Part shown: piece after piece, positions 8,233 through 17,017 of the stretch
Position numbering within the stretch: the first letter of the stretch is position 1
How the letters are laid out: the number at the start of each line of letters is the position of its first letter
Source of the DNA: Halobellus sp. MBLA0158
GTDB taxonomy: Archaea; Halobacteriota; Halobacteria; Halobacteriales; Haloferacaceae
Length of the DNA stretch: 64,000 nt
Direction of reading: 5' to 3'
Assembly: GCF_041477585.1 (NCBI RefSeq)
Contig: NZ_JBGNYA010000001.1
Location: forward strand, 1,364,001 to 1,428,000
Position numbers and translations under genes: made by a program
The notes under the pieces: model-generated
Seen by the model: the letters and a program-made list of their open reading frames with translations, nothing else
What the model was told of the DNA's origin: nothing
Database searches by the model: none

Positions 8233-9066
8233 ATGTTACACTCTCTTGCAAAGCGAGTATATCATAGCCATCTATATTCATTACTTGAAGACATCGGTGT
8301 TAGCGATTCCTTTGCAGATGTGTACTGGCGAATCCAGTTCGCGTTTTCTGAGGATGTTGTAACTCGAACAGTAAATGATATCTCTGCATCTTTCTATACT
8401 AAAACAAGATCAGAATTCACCCGGTTTCGAGACCCCACTCTCAACGGAGAGATTAAGGTTCTTGAAGAGATTCTAGAGAGTTTAAATACGGATGACGTGT
8501 TTTATGATATTGGAGCGAACGTTGGTCTACACGCTTGTTTTGCGTCCAAGATTATTAATTCAGGCTCTGTCGTCGCGATTGAACCACACTCAAAGAGTGC
8601 ACAAAGACTGAATGAAAATATTGGATTGAATAATGAAAGCGTGATTATACGAGAAGTAGGTTTTTCATCAGAAAATACATCCGCGAAGCTTGTCATACCA
8701 ACAGACCAAGCCGGAAGTGTCGGAGATGTCCGGCCTGAATCTGGTAATCATAGGGAAAAACATCCCGAGATCCAGCTGGTTCGGGGCGATGATAAAATAA
8801 TAGATGATAATCTTCCGGTTCCAGATGTATTGAAGATTGATGTCGATGGGGGTGAATACGACGTGTTAGCAGGACTGAGACGAACAATTGAATCGGGAGG
8901 ATGTCAAACAATATTCTGTGAAATTCATCCAGGCGCACTAAAAGATTATAATACAACCGAATCGGATGTATTGTCGTTGCTTCAGGATTGGAAATACTCA
9001 ATTACCAAGATGGAGATATCTCATAACTCACGTATAGACGAATATTACATCCGGGCAGATAAGTAA
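8233..9066 (+). CDS. FkbM family SAM-dependent methyltransferase
   Basis: 277 residues. SAM-binding motif I is VFYDIGANVGLHACFASKI (about residues 89-107), motif II is VVAIEPHSKSAQRL, and LKIDVDGGEYDVLAGLRR is the FkbM-typical post-motif. FkbM proteins O-methylate sugars or related groups, and in haloarchaea they sit in N-glycan and surface-polysaccharide loci. This is the first gene of a clearly AT-rich block (8.1-11.1 kb) followed by two glycosyltransferases on the same strand, so it was probably acquired with them. Confidence 0.85.
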   Translation: MLHSLAKRVYHSHLYSLLEDIGVSDSFADVYWRIQFAFSEDVVTRTVNDISASFYTKTRSEFTRFRDPTLNGEIKVLEEILESLNTDDVFYDIGANVGLHACFASKIINSGSVVAIEPHSKSAQRLNENIGLNNESVIIREVGFSSENTSAKLVIPTDQAGSVGDVRPESGNHREKHPEIQLVRGDDKIIDDNLPVPDVLKIDVDGGEYDVLAGLRRTIESGGCQTIFCEIHPGALKDYNTTESDVLSLLQDWKYSITKMEISHNSRIDEYYIRADK

Positions 9067-9086
9067 TCTGTGATTTTAATACAGAA

Positions 9087-10205
9087 ATGGATATAGCATT
9101 TGTAAACCGTGCACTTGGGATGCGCAGAGGGGGCGGTGAAATATGGGATATAGAAATGTCAAGGGCTTTAAATAAGATGGGTCATAATATTACCCTATAT
9201 ACTGGCAAACCTCTCAGTGGAGATATTTCCAAACCATCTGATTTGCCAACCATAAAAGTTACATCACCGTTTCTTTACGACCTCGGCTATGCTGCCCCCA
9301 TTGGTGTGGGCGGATTAATTACCGATATTGATCGGCAGTTGTTTATTACTCAACTGAGGAGGCATCTTGCTGATAATTATGATATTGTTCAAATCAATGG
9401 ATGTCCAGAAACGCTCCGAATTAGGAATTCGGTAGAATGTCCTATGACGATCAAATTAAATGGTCCTCCCCACTCTTTATTTTACGACTACATACATCCT
9501 ACCAAATCCTCCTATTCCTGGTTAAATCAAGCAGATGGGATAGTAACGAACCAAATTACCGCCAAAAAAATCCGGGCCGAAACAGATATTAATCCAACAG
9601 TTTTGCCCCCCGGTGTTGACACGAATCGGTTTACGCCAAAAGAGAATTCAACTGAAAGACCAAACCCATCAATTCTTTGGGTTGGACGGTATGTCCCTGT
9701 GAAAAATTTATCTGAATTGTTAGATGGGTTCAATAACTTACGAGAGCGGGGAATTAATGCAGAGTTGGTTTTAGTCGGTGAAGGCCCATTACAGAGTAAA
9801 ATAAAAAAGAGAGCAAAGTCGTACGATCTTAAGGATTCAATACGATTTGAAGGATATATTCCGAATAATAAGCTTCCTACATATTACAGTGAAGCCGATA
9901 TTTTCGCTCTTTCTTCTCATCACGAAAGTTTTGGGATGGTTTTGTTAGAAGCTATGGCATGTGGAACACCTGTTGTAGCACCACGGATTGACTATATCCC
10001 TGAGATCGTGACCGACGGACAAGCCGGTTTACTATATGAGCCAGGGTCTCCCGGCGATTTGAGTGACAAACTGAGACAGCTATTAGAAGATCCTAAACGA
10101 AGGAATGAGATGAGTCAATATGCGCGTAAAACTGTAACCTCTCAATTCAAGTGGGAACAGCAAGCTAAGAAATTACTTGATTATTATGAGAGAATTATAC
10201 AGTAG
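9087..10205 (+). CDS. GT4 family glycosyltransferase
   Basis: 372 residues, 20 nt after the methyltransferase. N-terminal GT-B start with a glycine-rich loop (RGGGEIWDIEM). PPGVDTNRFTP opens the donor domain, SILWVGRYVPVKNLSELL and LVLVGEGPLQSKI follow, and ESFGMVLLEAMACGTPVVAP is the EX7E donor-binding motif. A retaining transferase using a nucleotide sugar is expected. AT-rich codon use agrees with the neighbours and differs from the 32-40 kb genes. Confidence 0.9.
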   Translation: MDIAFVNRALGMRRGGGEIWDIEMSRALNKMGHNITLYTGKPLSGDISKPSDLPTIKVTSPFLYDLGYAAPIGVGGLITDIDRQLFITQLRRHLADNYDIVQINGCPETLRIRNSVECPMTIKLNGPPHSLFYDYIHPTKSSYSWLNQADGIVTNQITAKKIRAETDINPTVLPPGVDTNRFTPKENSTERPNPSILWVGRYVPVKNLSELLDGFNNLRERGINAELVLVGEGPLQSKIKKRAKSYDLKDSIRFEGYIPNNKLPTYYSEADIFALSSHHESFGMVLLEAMACGTPVVAPRIDYIPEIVTDGQAGLLYEPGSPGDLSDKLRQLLEDPKRRNEMSQYARKTVTSQFKWEQQAKKLLDYYERIIQ

Positions 10206-10252
10206 ATGGACCAAATAATAGAGTTTATTAATATCGTGAAAGATCACATATT

Positions 10253-11104
10253 ATGGTAACGTATTCCATTGCAATCTGCAATTACAATATGGGAGAAACA
10301 ATCGAGGAGTCATTAAGAAGTATATTGAATGCGGTAGATGATCGTTTCGAGGTTGTCGTGGTCGACGGTGGATCGACAGACGATAGTATAGATATTCTAC
10401 GAAAAATTAATCAAGAATATGAGTGTCTTAGATTCATCTCATTGCCCCAGAGCAAAACTCGTAAATTAGGAAGGGATCGTGATATATCTATTAGGTATTC
10501 TAACGGAAAATATGTTTTATTGCATATTGATTGTGATGACAAATATGATGAGCGCATTGTTGATTTGGCAGAAGCTTATAAACAGATGGATGAAAAGATT
10601 GACTTTCGATTCGGATTAACTGGAGGTCACGTGACAATTGCACGACGCGATTTTCTCCTTGATATCGGATCTTACCGAAATATTTCCGCTGCAGAGGATC
10701 TGGATTTATGGCGTCGAATGATGGCTGTTGATGGTTATATTAATCTGAAATGCGAGGTGCTGTATAACAAGATTGGATATAATAAAAGTTATGCAGAATT
10801 ATTGAAAAGAATACTAGATATGCGTGTTTCTGAATTCCAAACAGGTATGAGTTATAGGAGCTTTGTTAGAACAAGAATTTCGGAAAAAACAATATATAAG
10901 ACACTCATTGCGATAGCTATAGCGACAATAGCCTATCCAATTGCTATGACAAAGCCGAGTTTCAAGAAGCCAAGCGGTGGCTTTCACAGATATGAGAAAT
11001 ATATGAGATACAGGTCTAAACACACGAGGGCACCAGAAGAGATAGAAAAAAAGTATAATATTGACATAGATTGGGGGAATATTAAGGAAGACTCCCAAGA
11101 TTAA
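10253..11104 (+). CDS. GT2 family glycosyltransferase
   Basis: 283 residues. GT-A motifs are ICNYNMGETIEESLRSIL, VVVVDGGSTDDSIDIL and LLHIDCDDKYDERIV (the DxD equivalent is DCDD). AEDLDLWRRMMA is the acceptor-site ED motif. A hydrophobic helix at about 219-238 (TLIAIAIATIAYPIAM) could touch the membrane. A TTTATTAATA box lies about 25 nt upstream of the ATG. It closes the AT-rich FkbM-GT4-GT2 block, and IS debris follows directly. Confidence 0.85.
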   Translation: MVTYSIAICNYNMGETIEESLRSILNAVDDRFEVVVVDGGSTDDSIDILRKINQEYECLRFISLPQSKTRKLGRDRDISIRYSNGKYVLLHIDCDDKYDERIVDLAEAYKQMDEKIDFRFGLTGGHVTIARRDFLLDIGSYRNISAAEDLDLWRRMMAVDGYINLKCEVLYNKIGYNKSYAELLKRILDMRVSEFQTGMSYRSFVRTRISEKTIYKTLIAIAIATIAYPIAMTKPSFKKPSGGFHRYEKYMRYRSKHTRAPEEIEKKYNIDIDWGNIKEDSQD

Positions 11105-11189
11105 ACGATAGTGCTGGAACGGGAGAGAATCGATTGCCGTCGCGGTCATTGTCTCAATATGGTTGAGACAGCCAACGCAAAACAACTGA

Positions 11190-11250
11190 TTGCCGTTCGT
11201 CGTTGCTACCATCAACTACAAACGTAGAGACAATCCGGGAAGTACGATCA
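11190..11250 (+). pseudogene. C-terminal scrap of a DDE transposase
   Basis: The frame VVATINYKRRDNPGSTII matches the end of the transposase remnant at 16731-16999 (LVVAINYECGDNPEHD) in position and wording. Only the last 20 or so residues remain. It belongs with the N-terminal remnant about 200 nt downstream, with the middle of the gene lost or rearranged. Confidence 0.5.
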
Positions 11251-11399
11251 TTCCGTGTAACAAGAGTTCTATGACATCTTCGTTAAGGATTAGGGAAGAT
11301 CGGCGTTGCCTCTACTGGTCGACCCGGCAGTGTCTTATCGCGATCGGACTAATCAATGAGATATTCTCAGACGGTGTTGGCGGTAGTAAATCATTAGTT

Positions 11400-11690
11400 G
11401 ATTGTACAGACGTAGCTGTAATGGTTCTTCGACCGTTGGATCGGGCCTTTCGACGCATATTGATCGGCAGATCTCATCCTCATATCGGTTAATCAATGCA
11501 GTAAGTCAAGTCAAGCAGGCCGCGACAGGCGGCCTGCTAAACGAATCGGTCAAAGACTTCGTTAACGATGTGTTCGAGGTTGTGAGAAAGCGATCGACTA
11601 CCACGTCAACGGCGGTCGATCGAAGTCACAGCTCAACCAGACAATCGTGTTTCGAGGCTCTCGTTTAACGGGAAGAATGCCGTAGATGTC
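11400..11690 (+). pseudogene. N-terminal remnant of a DDE-type transposase, inverted copy of 15185-15545
   Basis: The stretch from about 11510 to 11650 is nearly identical, in reverse orientation, to 15260-15410. Shared frames read KDFVNDVFEV, then YHVNGGRSKSQLNQTI. Several frame breaks remove any full ORF. Upstream text RPLDRAFRRILIG pairs with RWIGALRSVLIG of the other copy. I read both as N-terminal ends of the same haloarchaeal transposase, of a family I cannot name. They flank the IS6, GT8-like, GT2 segment as inverted repeats. Confidence 0.55.
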
Positions 11691-11894
11691 TTTGTAGTAA
11701 CAGTGAGAAAGGCATCAACTTTGGCGATTCACAGGGCGCTACCTGCCGTGAATCAGGCCGTCCCGCGGCGAGTCGCTAGAGGGTATTCGGATGTTCTCCG
11801 CCGAGGAAGGGACGAAGTTCGATGACGAAGTTAAGCCAGTTATTGGGGTATGGTTGAAGACTTCTCCGAGCAACTAGGGAAGTCTGGAGCGATG

Positions 11895-12586
11895 CCTCGT
11901 GTTAAGTTTGGCATTGATTGCACCAGACGGCGAAGGCTTGGAGCCACGATTCTGCGGTTGGTGGCTCCACGTTGCTGAACGTATTTGAGAACGAAGAGGT
12001 TCGTCGTTTTACCTCTCTAAATACACGTTCGACGGCATTCCGATTTCTATGACGTCTCATCTGAAATCGGAGCCCAAGCCGTTCCAGCGCAGCTTTGAGG
12101 TGATGCGCTCCATCGACGAGGAACGTTGCCTGCTCGACCTGCTGTTTGTCGCGGAGTTCGCAGAAAAACAGCAGGGTGAGTTGCGTGGTCCTGGTCTGAA
12201 ACAGCCTGACGTGGAGGAATTCGTTCGTGTCTGGATCGGCAGCGGCGTACAGCCAGTGGCGCTGATCATTAATCCGAATCACCGTCTCGTCGACCGCAAT
12301 CTGATTCGGGGCTTTGTCGCCCGCTGGCTGTAGATCGGCCTTCTGGACCCAGTTGTGAATAGCGGTTCGACTTCGTTCGACACCTAATTTTTCAAGTCGC
12401 TGTTTGGTATTCGAAAGCGATAAGCCAGCAAGATGGGGCTGAATACCCACTTCAATCGCGTGCCGGGGTGTCCGCTCTCGCTGCACAAATTCCAAGTCAA
12501 TCCACTCGATACCACCGCCGAGGCGGTCGAATTCGGTCATAGATCATCCGAACCAACGGCCGCCTCATTCCTAACTTAACACGAGG
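11895..12586. mobile_element. Complete IS6-family insertion sequence with target duplication
   Basis: 692 bp. The ends are perfect 14-bp inverted repeats, CCTCGTGTTAAGTT (11895-11908) and AACTTAACACGAGG (12573-12586). GGAGCGATG flanks both sides (11886-11894 and 12587-12595), agreeing with the 8-9 bp duplication of IS6 elements. The single gene inside is intact. It is inserted beside an older IS1595 fragment. Of the elements in this window it is the only one that looks fresh enough to be active. Confidence 0.9.
11902..12540 (-). CDS. IS6-family transposase
   Basis: 212 residues, normal for the short haloarchaeal IS6 group. The N-terminal HTH part (RLEKLGVERSRTAIHNWVQK) precedes the catalytic core. 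The DDE triad is D in IAVDETVIRI, D in FLVDGAHHL and E in NAVERVFREVKRR. LYAAADPDTNEFLHVRLF is the usual RNase-H-like strand pair. A decayed relative lies at 40905-41539 in opposite orientation. It catalyses replicative transposition, which forms cointegrates. Confidence 0.92.
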   Translation of the reverse strand: MTEFDRLGGGIEWIDLEFVQRERTPRHAIEVGIQPHLAGLSLSNTKQRLEKLGVERSRTAIHNWVQKADLQPAGDKAPNQIAVDETVIRINDQRHWLYAAADPDTNEFLHVRLFQTRTTQLTLLFFCELRDKQQVEQATFLVDGAHHLKAALERLGLRFQMRRHRNRNAVERVFREVKRRTSSFSNTFSNVEPPTAESWLQAFAVWCNQCQT

Positions 12587-12640
12587 GGAGCGATGAATAA
12601 CCACTTATTATCAACTGGAACACGACCACCGACCGACATT

Positions 12641-12790
12641 CATGAGGAGAGATTCGTGTTAGAAGAGGACGTTCACACCAACCAGACGGAGCGTCTCTGG
12701 TCACTGTTGGAAATCCAGAAGTTCTGCGGTCTGTCGAAGCAGGGCTTGGAGCAGGGAGATCGCACCACGGATCCTGCGATCATTACACCT
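12641..12790 (+). pseudogene. IS1595-family transposase C-terminal remnant
   Basis: The frame HEERFVLEEDVHTNQTERLW, followed by QKFCGLSKQGLEQ, matches the conserved end of haloarchaeal IS1595 transposases (the VHTNxxExLWSL motif carries the final acidic residue). Only about 50 residues remain, with frame breaks at both ends. The IS6 element landed 45 bp upstream. Confidence 0.65.
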
Positions 12791-12915
12791 TGTCGGGTTA
12801 TATGCTCATTGATTGCCTCACCTCTCAATGTTTCTCGTTAGTCTGTATAAGAAGTGCTTACGTAACCATTAAATAGTTGAAAGAGGCTATCAGTCATCAA
12901 TTCACAACACAAAAT

Positions 12916-13836
12916 ATGAGTCAAAATAAGACGTCTGGAGATCTCGGTTTTTTATATATTGCTATGGGAAACGATTATTTCAGGGAAGCCGAGAAATCAG
13001 CCGAAACTCTTCAAGATGAAATGCAAGACTTTCCCATCACACTAATAACAGATAAAAAAGAATGTCATTCGGAACATTTTGACTCAATAAATGTCGTTGA
13101 GGATGTTAGCTACTCTTTCGGTGATGTTGTGAATTATATTGATCAGTCTCCCTATGATAAAACAGTATATCTAGATACAGATATTTATATACAAAGTGAT
13201 ATTTCAGAGGTATTTAATATGCTGGAGGAATGTGACATAGCAGCTAGTGTAGCTGAGAATAAATGGCATATGCAGCACTATGATCTTGAACATCCAGTAA
13301 AAGGAGTTCCCGAAGCTTTTCCTTGGTTCAATGGAGGAGTAATTGCGTTCACTAAAAATAAACGGACTAGTCGATTCTTTGACCTTTGGAGATCTGAATA
13401 TCGTCAAGATGTTCAAAATGGTATAATTCATAATATGCCATCTCTCAGATGTGCTTTATATTTCAGTAACATACAATTGGCACCACTTCCGCGCCGGTAT
13501 AACTGTCTAGTTCGAGCGGCGAATAAAACAACGGGACAAATCAAAGTGTTTCACGGCCGTCTTGAAGCATTTGATGCTCTGGGTGCATCGAAAGAGGCAG
13601 ATATCCAAATAGCAACAAAAGTGTTGAATAACACAACGGATCCTCGCATCTACATTCCTTTAACTGACGGATCATTTGAAATAATCGATGAAACTCCAGT
13701 GTCTATTAGAACACGGTATCAATCATCAAACTTAATATACCGATTAATTGGTTCCATCCAACAGCACGGAATTAAAAATACTCTTCAGACAATATATAAT
13801 AAATCCCTTGGTTATCTTAATAATTTTTATAACTGA
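12916..13836 (+). CDS. GT-A glycosyltransferase of GT8-like type
   Basis: 306 residues from ATG 12916; a TTG 13 codons upstream would extend into non-coding-looking sequence. TVYLDTDIYIQSDISEVFNM holds the DxD metal site (DTD). FPWFNGGVIAFTKNKRTSRF is the FNSGV-like donor-contact segment and IKVFHGRLEAF the HxxG-like C-terminal motif, as in GT8 and the wider nucleotide-diphospho-sugar transferase group. AT-rich, unlike the GC-rich core. It ends exactly where the convergent GT2 stop begins. Confidence 0.78.
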   Translation: MSQNKTSGDLGFLYIAMGNDYFREAEKSAETLQDEMQDFPITLITDKKECHSEHFDSINVVEDVSYSFGDVVNYIDQSPYDKTVYLDTDIYIQSDISEVFNMLEECDIAASVAENKWHMQHYDLEHPVKGVPEAFPWFNGGVIAFTKNKRTSRFFDLWRSEYRQDVQNGIIHNMPSLRCALYFSNIQLAPLPRRYNCLVRAANKTTGQIKVFHGRLEAFDALGASKEADIQIATKVLNNTTDPRIYIPLTDGSFEIIDETPVSIRTRYQSSNLIYRLIGSIQQHGIKNTLQTIYNKSLGYLNNFYN

Positions 13837-14853
13837 TTACGATATGTAATTCTGATATATCTTTTTAGCTAACTTAACTGTGGAGACGGGAAACCAAGAA
13901 CATAAATATAATATATAATAACTCACCATATTAGGACTTCCTCTAATACCCGATTTACAAAACGTTCTAGCTAAACTCGGATGTTTGTTACTTATTAAAA
14001 AGGCAATTATTCGCAATCTAATCTCTTGTGAAGAGTTCAGTTCTATAGCTTTTCGGAACCTTGACTTAGCTTTTTCAACTTCACCTAAATCAATATGTGC
14101 TCTACCAATATCGTAGTGTCGTTTCCCAACAGCTTTATTTGATAACACATCTCTGTGCTTTTCGATTATCCGTTGTGTCCCTTCGATTATTATTCGGTTA
14201 TCTTTGCTTACTTGATTTTCGCTATCATTATGTCTCATATAGAGTGGATCACTTGTCGCAAATAAATCGTATTTTGATAATATTTGTAAGACAAAGTCCA
14301 AATCAGTTTGTTTTATAATACTTGTATCGTGATAACCGATACTATTCAAAATATCACTTCGAAAAGTTAATCCCGTACAACTCCAGAGGCCGTGACCCTC
14401 TACCGAAAGATCGCTAACTGACACTTTCCCATAGTTAACACCCGTACTAGTGGTTCCATCAATTCGATCATCATAATTATCAGCCATTACTCCTCCTATG
14501 GTGTCAGGCTGTCCGTTTAAAATTTCTACTACTGTTGCCAAATAATTTGGTAGAAATTCATCATCTGAATCTAAATAAGAGATCAAATCGCCCGATGATT
14601 GTTTCAATCCAGTATTTCGAGCAACATTTTGGCCCTTGTTCGTATCGTGCTTGACTAGAGTTAAATTACACTTATTCTTGTAACTTGAGACGACCTCTGG
14701 GGTTGAGTCGGTAGATCCGTCATCTACTACAATAATCTCAAAATTTTTATACGTTTGGTTTAGCACACTGTCGATTGCGCGACCAATAACATCAGCTCTG
14801 TTGTAGACTGGTATGACAACACTAACACCTGGTATATCTATATTTGTATCCAT
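13837..14853 (-). CDS. GT2 family glycosyltransferase with helical tail
   Basis: 338 residues. GT-A signatures: VSVVIPVYNRADVIGRAIDS, IIVVDDGSTDSTPEVV, ARNTGLKQS and LISYLDSDDEFLPNYL (DSDD metal site). KQTDLDFVLQIL is the acceptor-side motif. The last 90 residues (DIGRAHIDLGEVEKAKSRFRKA) read like a TPR helical pair. Codons are AT-rich. It converges with the GT8-like gene with no spacer, so the two probably arrived together. Confidence 0.88.
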   Translation of the reverse strand: MDTNIDIPGVSVVIPVYNRADVIGRAIDSVLNQTYKNFEIIVVDDGSTDSTPEVVSSYKNKCNLTLVKHDTNKGQNVARNTGLKQSSGDLISYLDSDDEFLPNYLATVVEILNGQPDTIGGVMADNYDDRIDGTTSTGVNYGKVSVSDLSVEGHGLWSCTGLTFRSDILNSIGYHDTSIIKQTDLDFVLQILSKYDLFATSDPLYMRHNDSENQVSKDNRIIIEGTQRIIEKHRDVLSNKAVGKRHYDIGRAHIDLGEVEKAKSRFRKAIELNSSQEIRLRIIAFLISNKHPSLARTFCKSGIRGSPNMVSYYILYLCSWFPVSTVKLAKKIYQNYIS

Positions 14854-15184
14854 ATTTCAGTTACTTAATACTCCTAAGCCATTTTGATTCAAGTGACTGC
14901 TGACTATTCACTGATATTGATTTTAGCTCAATCAATACCTCTACTAATTAGTTCTGTTTGAGATTTTCATAGAACAGTTACCACATCAGAAAGTAGGGTG
15001 AATGCTGGGGTAACATAAGTTCAACGGCCCTGCAGAATGATCCTTCGGTAGAGACGTTCCTCAATGTCGTGGAGACGGAGACGCTATGGGTTATTTGAGA
15101 CCTTTCCTTCAGTTCCTGGTAGATTCGGTCTGTGCGCCCCGTCTTCACCGGGGCGAACACAAGACTAAGAGGCACCAGAGATGA
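14854..15184. other. Intergenic region with one short open frame of unclear status
   Basis: No convincing gene. A 65-codon frame on the minus strand (15175 to 14978) contains LVFAPVKTGRTDRIYQELKE, which could be another transposase fragment because it directly abuts the remnant at 15185-15545. I could not match it to a family and do not call it a gene. Confidence 0.35.
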
Positions 15185-15545
15185 TGCATAGATTCCACCA
15201 TTACTGATACACCAAGATATCTACGGCATTCGTCCGGATGAACAAAATCATCGGAACATTATTGTCTGGTTGAGCTGTGACTTCGATCGACCGCCGTTGA
15301 CGTGGTAGTCGATCGCTTTCTCACAACCTCGAACACATCGTTGACGAAGTCTTTGACCGGGCCTCCGGCGCGGTCTGGTCAACCTGACTTACTGTTGATT
15401 CAACCGGGTGAGGACGATACCCGCCAATCAAGACGCTTCGAAGTGCTCCGATCCAACGGCTGAAGAGTACTACCATGGCTAAGGCTGCACGATCGTTTCT
15501 ACCGGACAAAGGATCCCGATTGCAGCAAATTTCACTTAGAGTATG
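15185..15545 (-). pseudogene. N-terminal remnant of a DDE-type transposase, second copy
   Basis: Mirror of 11400-11690. A 75-codon frame (from 15548) reads VVLFSRWIGALRSVLIGGYR, then the frame shifts and VNGGRSKSQLNQTIMF follows. Nucleotide identity with the other copy is highest over the KDFVNDVFEV to KSQLNQTI part. The IS630 element begins 15 bp away, one of several places where elements stack on each other. Confidence 0.55.
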
Positions 15546-15559
15546 CAAGTGCCAGAAGA

Positions 15560-16724
15560 GACGGCGAGTGCGTCACGTAGTACGTAAGGGAAGTTATGGA
15601 ACAGGCGTGCGAAGGGTACTATAAGTGGCGATCGTCAGAAAGATGTCGTTCGACATCTCAGCGAAGAGGACCTCAATCGATTGCTGGCGGAGGTAGACGA
15701 CCCGAAGGTCGTCCCCCGTCCCGCCTTCGTGAAAAAACCTCTACGAGGGCGATACGATGGAAGAAGCCGCTAGGCGCGTCGGCAAGTCCAAAGCAACCGG
15801 GAGTCGCTGGCTCCAGCGGTGGAACGAAGATCGTCTCGGACAGCTCACGCCGAACTTCGGGGACGGACGTCCTCCGAAGCTCGGCGAGGATGAGCAAGAC
15901 GAACTACTCGAACTCCCCCGCAACGGTCAGCCGTGGAAAAACCAGGAAATCCAGCACCTTCTCAACGAGGAGTTCGACGTCGAGTACCATCCAGTCTACC
16001 TCAGCGAACTCCTCGACAACCTCGGTCTCTCCTACTCAATTCACGGACAAAGCGCCCCTCGCGTCCAGAAGATGCCGAAGAGATTCTTGACGAACCACTC
16101 CGACGACCCGCACAACAAACGCGACGGTGATGACGAGGAAGGGTGGGTCGTTGACGATGACATCTGCAATGACGGCGGCACCGTTCTCGGCTTCTTCGAT
16201 ACGTCACATCCCAAGCCGTGGGACAATTCTCACCGGGTGTGGTACGTCGATGATCCACACATCGAACGACCGCTGGTTCACGTCCACGAACCAGCGGTCG
16301 GATTCTACGCCCTTGACGGTGAGAATGTCGTTACCTTCACCGAAGATCAGACGAAAAAGCGGATCTGTAACTGTCTCGAACGGATCCGCGAGCAGAATTC
16401 CCGCAAGCGGATTCTGCTCGTCTTGGACAATTATGTGGCGCACACGTGCGAGTATACGCCCAAGCGTGCCCACCAACTTGGCATCCATCTCGTGTTATTA
16501 CCGGTTGGATCGCCCAATCTCAATCCCATCGAACAGGTCTGGAAACAGCTGAATGGGAAGCATCGCCGCTCATCGACGAGAGCGCGGAACTCAGCCGTGC
16601 TCTCGTCGATGACCTTTTTAAACAACTCACCTCCAAGCTGAGTTTTGCCCGATCTTGGATCGACGAGTTCCTCGGCAATCGCTTGCAGTTCTTATCTTAA
16701 TCACTACGTGACGCACTCGCCGTC
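15560..16724. mobile_element. IS630-family element with long perfect terminal repeats and a broken transposase
   Basis: About 1165 bp. The ends are perfect 22-bp inverted repeats (15560-15581 and 16703-16724; inner part ACTACGTGACGCACTCGCC at 16703-16721). No TA duplication is evident at the tips, so the exact outer edge may be a few bases off. The transposase inside has two frameshifts, so the element is not autonomous, but its ends could still be mobilised. A fragment of a related transposase lies at 27779-27838. Confidence 0.8.
15620..16700 (+). pseudogene. IS630-family transposase with two frameshifts
   Basis: Three joined frames give a protein of about 350 residues. The N-terminal HTH part reads RHLSEEDLNRLLAEVDDPKV. 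An extra A in the A6 run near 15733 shifts the frame to MEEAARRVGKSKATGSRWLQ (from 15757). The DDE core includes ILLVLDNYVAHTCEYTPKRA, then VGSPNLNPIEQVWKQL, the usual D and E region. Near 16550 a second shift moves to SRALVDDLFKQLTSKLSFAR and the stop at 16698-16700. It is probably inactive. Confidence 0.8.
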
Positions 16725-16730
16725 GAATGT

Positions 16731-16999
16731 GGATGGTCGGCGACAGCGCATACAACACACTCGACTGGTACGATCACCTGCTAGCCGCCGGGGTCGTGCC
16801 AGTCGCTCCGTACAACGAGCGAAACACAGACGAGCCGAAAGATATCGAGTAAAGGGTGAAGACCGCATCAACGAACGGCGTCCACGCACGAGCGCAGGTG
16901 TTCCTTGCGCTGTGCCTTCGCCTCGTCGTCGCGATTAACTACGAATGCGGAGACAATCCAGAGCACGATCATCGCGGTGTGAGAAGAGTCCTGTGACAC
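16731..16999 (+). pseudogene. C-terminal remnant of the unnamed DDE transposase
   Basis: The frame MVGDSAYNTLDWYDHLLAAG, then APYNERNTDEPKDIEYRVK, shifts and continues to ARAQVFLALCLRLVVAINYE and stops near 16998. An internal deletion has removed the catalytic middle. The end matches the scrap at 11190-11250, tying the two islands of debris to one element type. Confidence 0.6.
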
Positions 17000-17017
17000 C
17001 CTCTCCGTTCATCAGAG

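Noticed and set aside
11105-11894. CRISPR-like or direct-repeat array in the IS-rich gaps
   Set aside because: Repeats found are single long diverged IS copies, not short regular repeats with spacers.
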